DNA of 64,000 bases from Lytechinus variegatus (Eukaryota > Echinodermata > Echinoidea > Temnopleuroida > Toxopneustidae): contig NC_054741.1 in the NCBI RefSeq assembly GCF_018143015.1, positions 8,566,683 to 8,630,682 on the forward strand, in the 5' to 3' direction. Shown here piece after piece: positions 56,648 to 64,000 of this stretch; within the stretch, counting starts at the first letter, position 1; the number at the start of each line of letters is the position of its first letter. The notes beneath the pieces were generated by a model that was not told the origin of the DNA, searched no databases, and was given only the letters and a program-made list of their open reading frames with translations. The translations under genes and the position numbers were made by a program.

Positions 56648-59600
56648 CTGAAAAAGAAAGGTAAATAAATTATACCATTGACTTAGATCGCAAGGCCTTA
56701 TATCTCAATAGGCAACTGTTTCCTGGGGCATATTCCTACTTAGTAGCACAAATGGCAAAAAGATTTTAAAAAGGGCACTAAAAATATGCAGGGCCAATGG
56801 GAGGGGTTTCAAAGCCAATCAATATGGAATCAAAGTTTATGGTCTTGATTAGCCTCATGATTGCCTTGGATTAATGGGAAAAGAAAGTAGTTGCAGCAAA
56901 CAATTATTTCATGAGAAAGCCTTTAAAATCAAGATTAAATGCTATCATCTTATCATAGATAAAGTTCTGGTACACTGAAATAAACTTATCTTTGTGAAAT
57001 CATGAAATCTTACCTGAAAATTGATAATTCTGATTATCACTTACAAAAAAGGCACATGTGGATGATGTGGGACAGTTTATTAATATTGTTTAGAAAAAAT
57101 ATCTGACACGTGGAATTCTGTGGTCATTCTGCTAATTTCTCAGCAATGACACATTTTCTTTCCAGAGCTATTTTGCACATATTTTATTCATACATAAACA
57201 CTTTGGTTGGTCATTTTATTGAATTCAGACTCATTTTCTTTAATCTAAGCTTCTGCTAATATGAGTATAAATCATAGTTCACTATTTGTTTAGTATCATT
57301 TAAGCTAAACTTGCTCGCATCCAGTTTTGATGGAATATTACAGGATCAATTTTTTTTAATGCGCTGTTTAAAAACATTTTGTTATGGCAAGAAAGATTAA
57401 ACACACTTATCCTATGGCTACCAGAGGCTTTTAACACGATGTCAAGTAGCAGCATTGAAATAATAAAAGAACAAATAAAAAATCCAAACCAACCATGCTA
57501 TTACATGTATCAACGAATATTGATCAATATAAAAAATATCATTAAAAAAACACTATGCAAATTGAAAATGAGGGCATTTGAATATATTCTTTGTGAAAAC
57601 AGATTTTTTGTCATGAACTCTTCTAACTTTCCACCTCAAAAAGTAAGAGCATATAAAATGAATACTTACATCATCACATGACATGTTGAAATTTGCTAGA
57701 ACTTTTCTACACCTTGCAGTAATTCTGAATATAAATCATGCTAAGGAAAATGAAACATAATTAAAAAAAGAAAACACATTTTAGATGCATTCAGAATAAG
57801 AGAATTATAATTAGAATTAATTTACACAAGAATTAATTCATATTGTAAAGTATTACAAGTCTATACAAGAACAATATCCAACTATCCATAATACAGAGGG
57901 ACGCTGACAGAAAAGCCTGTGTGCCATGTACGGATCATGTTTGATTTCCAAGATGGTACTTATACCCAAGATCTTGGCAGTTTATCTACCTAGTTCATAT
58001 ATATCAAATAAAATGATTTCTGACATAAAGTCCATGTGGCAGTGTCCATATTTCTATAAAAATTAAAGGTTTTATCAAATTGATTTATATTATGCATGGG
58101 CCTCTAGGAGAACAGTTTGTAAGAGCTGAAGTGGCTGTCCTATGTACATAAGATATCAATATTACTGTTATCATTGAATCAATATCATCATCAACAACAT
58201 CCAAGCAGCAGCATCAACATCCAAGCAGCATTGGCATCATCATTATCATCATCTATCAACAACAGCAACATACAATGACAGAATCCATGTGTGACAACAA
58301 AAATGGTTGCCATAGAATGCACAGAAACATAATTCAATGAAAAACACAACCATGGTGGTCTAAAGATAAAGGATACATTGCCGGTGAAATAACTCTTTTA
58401 TGAATGCCTGCCATGAACAGGATAATTAGTGTAGAACCACTGCTAGCAAAGAAAGGATGATTCTTCAAAGATTGAATGAACGATACCTGTAAGACAGAGA
58501 TTTAACAAAACATATACATGTATACATAAAATCACTGATATTAGCATGGGCGAGGAGCCAAAAGGAGGTAGTATACCTAATGAAGCTCAATTAATGTCAG
58601 GTACCTTCACTCTTAACTGAAATACACTTAAGAATCAATAAGTTGACATCCTATATAGGTAAAATAATTTCTAATTTTTCACCCTTAAAAATCCCAGTCA
58701 CTTCACACAAATGGTCAGATCATAGAGTAGACATGCAATATTGGTTAACAATCAATGAGATATACATATTAGATACATTATGTGCATTGGCATTTAAGCA
58801 TGACTCCTGTAAATTTAATGGAAATTATCATACTGAAACAAACTAGATTTATACATTATACTCAAGAAAAAAGAATAACATCTGCCAAATATCAAGCCCG
58901 AGATAGGCATTGGAAAAAATAATTGAAATCTATGAATATGGCTATGATTTTCTATGGATGGACAAATATTTAATATGGGTGTTTCACAGAGGGATGGATG
59001 GGGGAATATTTGAATACAAATATGAATTAATTTGGTTATCTCCTTTTCTGAAATGTTTATTTTTCCCCCTTATACTGAATAATTTTCCCCAAGGGAGGGG
59101 GGGGTTATTCAATGAAATGATAAATACCTTGGATGTTTCTTCATCTAATAGCCAATACCATGCACCACATGCTGTACATACTGCTATCACTATAAGCACA
59201 ACTGCAATAGAAAAAATATAGAAAATAAACATAACAGAACTTATTTCCCCTTCGAAATGTTTCTCTTGACTTTTTATATGTATGGGTGGACATTTCATTC
59301 AGAATGGACAGTACACACATAACATTTTTAATGTACATGTATTTTACGCATAATGATAATGAATGAAAAACATTTGTACTGAAAAGAAATTACAAGGTTA
59401 AATGTCTCATTGAAGTTTAACAAGGAATAGACAACTAAACAAGCAAACTGATTTAATAAGAAATAATCAAAATAAAGCTAGATGAATAATGAAATATTTG
59501 CTCAGTATGAAATGAATGCCCAAATCTTCCGGTGTGTACGTATGTGTGGTAAAGTATTTTCAATTTCAAATACTGTAAAAACTCACTGAAATATCAAAAA

Positions 59601-62600
59601 TGCATTCATTTTCATGTAAGTGGATCCACAAATATACTGTACCTTGTTATATGTAAAAAAAAATACAAAGTCACTAATCTAAGCCATAGATCTCTATTGT
59701 TTCCCAACTCCATCCAAATATCATGAAAATAATTGTGCATGAAATCAATGACATAGCTTAAATTGGATGACCAAAAATTTTAAGCAAAATCAAAATATAT
59801 ATACATATATATATATTTTTTTGGGGGGGGATAATAAAAATGCTTGCAATTCTGAACTTTTATGTTGGCCTATTGATCAAACTTTGTGATCATCACAGAT
59901 GAAAATAAATAGTCAAATTAGTGTATAGTGCTTGCAACTAGTACTTTTAGCATGTAGGTATTGTATTTTTCTCAAGAGTACCGGAATTCTTATTTATACT
60001 GTATGTTCATTTCTCATGTGAAATTTTCAATGTTTTGTCATTGTGAAATGCACTGAAAGTTTTAAACGTTTGCTATAAAGAGTTCTAAAAATACAGTATA
60101 TTCTTATTACTATTGTCATCATATCTACAATAATCACATAGATGCACTATCTCCACTTCCTCTGGAGCATTCTGTCCAGGTGCTAGATTACAAGGAAAAA
60201 ATGCAGAATAATGATTTTTTTAAGGTGATATATTCATTCCTATTTTAATAAAGTTGAGTTTCCTAACTAGTTTATTCTTTCAGGTTATTTACTCTCTCAC
60301 ATCAATTCTTTGTTAACTTAGCAATAGAAATTCTAAATACTCATCATACCTGTCCATCTCCATGCGTATGGACGTAGATAACCTACGACCTCTGTCAACC
60401 TCTGTTCAAATGCCTTCAGGTCTGCAAAATCTAGAAATACAACAATTGAAAATGAATTCAATGATCTCTGTGATTATGCATTACATTTAATTTTTTTTTG
60501 TTTGACAAATTTCAGTAAGTGCAAGTGATACAAACTTGTACAAGATTTATTGAAAAGTCACGATGACGATTTAGTAATTTCTTTACTAAAAAATATTTAT
60601 TCCTTTGTTTCTTTCAGTGACAGTTACAAACATAGCAATCAATCAAATAATATGTCCAAGACATCCTTCCACACTCCCGGTTTGGTTTTCAAAGCAGAGA
60701 ACGACATTTTTAAAGTGTGGGTGAATAAGACCATTAGACATTAACCTTTCACTCATCATTTCAGGGAAATTCCCCAAGTAACACAAATATTACTTTGTAA
60801 AAAATATTATTCTATCAAGTGCACATTTTACCCACTTTACCAAAACTTGGAAAAAGTGGTCTCTGCAACTGTTGTCTTCAACATCAATTGATTTGGTCAT
60901 GCATGGCACAAATGGTACAAATAGGATATCAATGGAAAGTTGATGAGTTTCTCATTTATATCTATGCAGAATAATTTCACAAAATTAAACATGATCAGAA
61001 TTTCAGCCCTCTAGATTTGGATTACCTTTTTTCTAAAAGGCATTGTATAAAATATTTCCAATCAGTACTCAGGGTTGAAAATAATTACATGTATATCTAA
61101 ATGAATAGAGTATATTCATCTCGAGAGCAAAATGCTAAACATTTCATCAAAATCTGATAACAAAAAACATAGTTATTGAATGTTTAACCGTTTGGTAATA
61201 TTTTGTGGAAACAGTTACATGCAGGTCATCATGAATATTCATGAGTTGGGCTGATGTTGTCAAATCCCCACTTTCCTATTCCTTATGGTGTTACATGAAA
61301 TCACAATAATTGCATACTTTCATACACGTTTGTATGAAATGTCTAATAATAAAATGAGTTGCAGCAATGAATATTTAATGCACTAAATCAGTTGTCACTC
61401 AATAGTCTTTTAACTTCTTGTGGGAAAAAATTGAATAGAAATAATTTTATGCAATGAAATACATATCACTGACAACAAATGTGCAACAAGCCTTGTAAAG
61501 TTAGAAAGCAATTTTTGTTTTTTCCCTTTCTGAGTATTTTTTTTCTCTTCAGAAATGTTTTATTATCTCAGAGAAGTTTATTGATCAAGTTTGCCAGTTT
61601 TTGGGTTATAATAGACACTTGTACCAAGTCCCTTATTTGTGTGGTAAGAAAATGGGCCTCTGGGGTTGGTTGCAACAAAATTGATGGGGCTATTTGGAAC
61701 ATGTTCCAAAATACCCCAAACATAATTATGAATGAAAACATTGGATGAGAAAAAAAATGTACACAGTATTTCACACTCTTTTGAACATGTCTTTTAAGCC
61801 ATGCTTGTTTTGTTTCTCTGTTAGGTCTGAATGAGCATTTAAGGCCTATTGTAGGCCCCTAATGAAATATTTATCCTTATCAAACTTGGGGGGGGGGTCA
61901 ATTTGAGCCCCCCTTTTTGACCGCACTGCTCACTGACGTTTTACTTTCAAGTCTTTGCGATGGCCGGGTGCACGGTTTCGAAATTAGGCAATATTTTGTA
62001 CCTGCATGTTAGACCCCAAAGTGCTAAAAAATGTGATTTCGTGTACACGGTCAATGCCAATGGTGTTTTTAAACAAAAAATCATAAATGTATGATTATTT
62101 TTACTTTTATTAGATCAAATGTATTTATTTTATGCTATTTATGGTAGCAAAAGGGTTCCCAACAAAGTTCATCAGAAAAAAACATTAAAAAACAAAGTTT
62201 CAAAAAAACAAAGAAATACAAATAAAAAAACCAAAAAATACATGAACTACATATTTTGCAATTTCTTCATAGATATTTGTTATAAATGCAAAAAATTACA
62301 CCCTCACCAAAAGTTCTAAGCATTCTACTAGGTAAATATTGGCGACAGCACGCAAATCACGCGGTTTGCTTGCTGTCACCAAGTGAAAGACAATGAAATC
62401 AAGAAGGCGACGTAAACACGGAGGCAAGTTTTTCCCATTTTTTCATAACATTTTTCTCAATTTTTCTGTTTGAATAAATTCTTGTTTAAAAATGAAATCA
62501 ATATCGTAGAAATGTCGGAAATGAAGTCTATCCCATGATGTACATGATTTAGGGCTAGATCAAAGGAAAGTAGAAATCTCCGGGGCGAAAGTTTCAGGTT

Positions 62601-63702
62601 TCTTGGTGGTGTGTGTAGATGTATGGGAAGCAATTCCAGGCTCTGTTGAGAGTAAGCATACGTTAATCATTATTAGTAAATGATTTTTACTCTCTAGGCT
62701 CGAGGTTAGTCACGTTAGTATACTACTACTAACCTCGCAATACGTGTGAGGCTAGTATACTAACCTCGCAATGTGTGCGAGTGCTCTCTAGGAGCCTCCT
62801 GGCTAGTCCTAGGCTGGGCCGGAGCTCCCTGGCCTAGGCTGGGTTAGCTGACGGCAAGCGCAGCGTAGCCGCAGGGTCGTCTTCTTCTTTGGGTATACTG
62901 CCTAACGCCCCACAGTAGGAGCCAAACGGGCAGGAAGTGCGCAGGTGTTGATGGCATGGAGAGAGATCTGCTCACCTCTCGATATCTGATTGGGGGTTGC
63001 AGGTGGACCACTACACCAGGGTTTCCCCCTACTCTTATTCGAATAGTGCAGTGGGTTCTTAACGTGCAAAGGTGGTGACTCTCCTCTACACGGGGCCTCC
63101 ATTTAACATCCTATCCGAGGGACGGAGTATTTTCCCTGTATTACAGCCTGCATCTATTGAACAGGGGAGAGATGTTTACACACAACGTACTGGCTTCAGT
63201 CATCTGCCCGGGTTGGACCTGAACCTACGATCTTTGGTTCGACGGGCAGACGCGTTACCAACTGAGCCAACTTCACTCTATGAGCCACCGATGGCTTCAA
63301 TTCATCTCGCGTACGAAGGATTCATATACAACTGGTGCACGCAAATTTTTCATACCATTTTTTTTTCAAAATAATGTATCATTACCCAATACCTAAGATT
63401 TCAAATTGTGCTATGACATTTACCGAACCATATGGATCGTTTGTTGACTTCTCTGTGCTGTTTTTTATTAAATAAAAAAGATTTTTTTTAATCTTCATGT
63501 ACGTGCGTGCCTCTTGGTCAGCGTGGATATCAATTTTCACCTAAAGAGGGCGGGTGATATTATTCACAAGCAGGTTTGTTTACGGTTCTGCAGCTTGTAC
63601 TGCTAGCTGCATTTTAGGCGATCAGTATTATTTTCTTGCTCGTTCAATGCACTTTCATCATCTTGTCAAAAGATGGCGTACTTTACCTATAAGTATATAC
63701 AT
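56534..63702 (-). CDS. CNEP1R1: Nuclear envelope phosphatase-regulatory subunit 1 (CNEP1R1/TMEM188), six exons
   Basis: On the minus strand, exons 63702-63687 (tentative), 60430-60350, 59201-59128, 58486-58377, 57724-57670 and 56647-56534 join to 149 codons and TGA with every phase compatible. The product reads [20 protein letters not shown]1 at about 32-51 ([20 protein letters not shown]), DEETSK, NHPFF, TM2 at about 71-85, [34 protein letters not shown]. This follows human CNEP1R1 throughout. The family (yeast Spo7) binds and activates the CTDNEP1/Nem1 phosphatase, which dephosphorylates lipin at the ER and nuclear envelope to control lipid synthesis. Human has 125 residues; the 28-residue polar tail ([10 protein letters not shown] onward) is an addition here. 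Identity is very secure; the start exon is not. Confidence 0.93.
56966..57210. repeat. Dispersed repeat, paired with 27690-27945
   Basis: Parallel phrases in the same order as the segment in PSKH1 intron 1 (aaacttatctttgt, gataattctg, tgtgggacag, attaatattg, ctttccagag). It lies in the last CNEP1R1 intron. Confidence 0.65.
57670..57724 (-). CDS. CNEP1R1: CNEP1R1 exon 5
   Basis: Acceptor tttatattcag, donor gtaagt. Completes Ile, then [19 protein letters not shown] nearer-looking acceptor at ttccttag would place a stop in frame, so the later one is chosen. Confidence 0.93.
58170..58275 (+). repeat. CAT/CAA/CAG triplet-rich low complexity
   Basis: Repeated atcatcaacaacatccaagc-type triplets in a CNEP1R1 intron. 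Confidence 0.8.
58377..58486 (-). CDS. CNEP1R1: CNEP1R1 exon 4 (second transmembrane segment)
   Basis: Acceptor tgtcttacag, donor gtatcc. Encodes [36 protein letters not shown] and two bases of an Ile codon. Confidence 0.93.
59128..59201 (-). CDS. CNEP1R1: CNEP1R1 exon 3 (first transmembrane segment)
   Basis: Acceptor tctattgcag, donor gtattt. Encodes (V)[19 protein letters not shown] then EETSK, closely matching the family TM1 and loop. Confidence 0.93.
60350..60430 (-). CDS. CNEP1R1: CNEP1R1 exon 2
   Basis: Acceptor gtatttctag, donor gtatga. Encodes [26 protein letters not shown] and the first base of the next codon. Confidence 0.9.
60431..62890. other. CNEP1R1 intron 1, AT-rich
   Basis: No exon is recognised on either strand; it holds a diverged foldback-MITE segment (61090-61310), a G run at 61889-61897, a 40-nt hairpin (62340-62381) and a GC-rich patch with repeated actaacctcgcaat phrases (62700-62870). 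Confidence 0.5.
62895..63290 (-). mobile_element. tRNA-derived SINE
   Basis: On the minus strand the head has an A box TGGCTCAGTTGG (complement of 63258-63269) and a B-box-like GGTTCAGGTCC (complement of 63215-63225), then a body of about 300 bp unrelated to tRNA. The plus-strand open frame across it is a by-product. Confidence 0.75.
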
Positions 63703-63850
63703 GAGATGCAACCTGTTGGATTTTTGGTACAATTTCCCTTTATGCGCCGATGACTTGAATCAAGAATGTTCGATAGGAAAAATTCACATTTCGATTGTCG
63801 TTTGCATAATTTCCATAGGATAACTAAGGACGGATCGAACGGAGTATCCT
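63400..63850 (-). promoter_or_regulatory. Presumed CNEP1R1 promoter region
   Basis: Sequence around and upstream (rightward) of the tentative exon 1 is richer in CpG than the neighbouring introns. No core promoter motif can be assigned. Confidence 0.3.
63687..63702 (-). CDS. CNEP1R1: CNEP1R1 exon 1, tentative 16-nt coding exon
   Basis: Read on the minus strand: ATG, four codons and one base, then donor gtaaag. Joined to the next exon it gives [14 protein letters not shown], the same number of residues before the conserved DLKAFE as human, in the required phase. It is the only ATG-donor pair in the right phase that I found in 60431-64000, but so short an exon could be coincidence. Confidence 0.45.
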
Positions 63851-64000
63851 GGTTGAGATTTGGAGATAAGCGATAAAAACACTTTTATAAATAATTTCCA
63901 AATCCAATTCCTTTTTTTATAAGTTAAAATCATACGATCAAGATTAACATAGATCTAGTGGAGAAATATTGAAAGGTTTGGCATGTTTTATTCCCTCACA

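Noticed and set aside
62340..62381. microRNA precursor
   Set aside because: The stem is too short and has no conserved mature sequence I recognise.
63072..63374. 100-codon plus-strand frame
   Set aside because: Lies across a tRNA-derived SINE that is read on the other strand.

Overview
This is a 64 kb window of animal genomic DNA. It is AT-rich, its genes are interrupted by GT-AG introns, and it is packed with small inverted-repeat transposons, SINE and LINE fragments and simple repeats. From memory, the dispersed repeats (TTAA-flanked palindromic elements beginning AGGGGAAGTTCACCC or AGGACAAGTCCACCCC, and the minisatellite element carrying AAGGTCAAAGGTCA) are of kinds common in echinoderms. 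An echinoderm, most likely a sea urchin, is the best guess, but it is inference.

Four protein-coding genes can be read by joining exons. (1) Plus strand, 888-8583: the last six exons of a WD40-repeat gene that matches WDR89; its 5' part lies left of the window. (2) Plus strand, 21361-37447: a protein serine kinase H1 (PSKH1) orthologue in three exons, complete, with an acylation-type MGCG start, an intact kinase domain, and a long S/N/D-rich C-terminal extension that human PSKH1 lacks. (3) Plus strand, 45310-48645: a small three-exon gene of 152 codons with an N-terminal chromodomain (complete aromatic cage), a basic linker and a C-terminal transmembrane segment. That is an unusual architecture for a chromatin reader. 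Its last exon has been partly duplicated in tandem. (4) Minus strand, 56534-63702: the nuclear envelope phosphatase regulatory subunit CNEP1R1 (TMEM188) in six exons. The first, 16-nt exon is tentative; the other five are solid.

Layout: WDR89 3' part and flank (1-11.8 kb); intergenic DNA with pyrimidine-rich tracts and MITEs (11.8-21 kb); PSKH1 with an 11.5 kb first intron full of repeats (21.3-39 kb); a repeat-rich gap with a nested transposon cluster (39-45 kb); the chromodomain-TM gene (45.3-50.3 kb); a gap with several palindromic MITEs (50.3-56.5 kb); CNEP1R1 (56.5-63.7 kb). The genes do not form an operon. The chromodomain-TM gene and CNEP1R1 are convergent neighbours and both would encode small membrane proteins, plausibly of the nuclear envelope; that link is suggestive only.

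The most noteworthy items are the chromodomain-transmembrane gene, the two related minisatellite elements that place eleven perfect DR1 nuclear-receptor sites in introns of two adjacent genes, the PSKH1 C-terminal extension whose acceptor abuts a remnant of the same element, a probable 7SL-derived fragment inside a nested transposon cluster, and a hairpin-forming minisatellite in PSKH1 intron 2.
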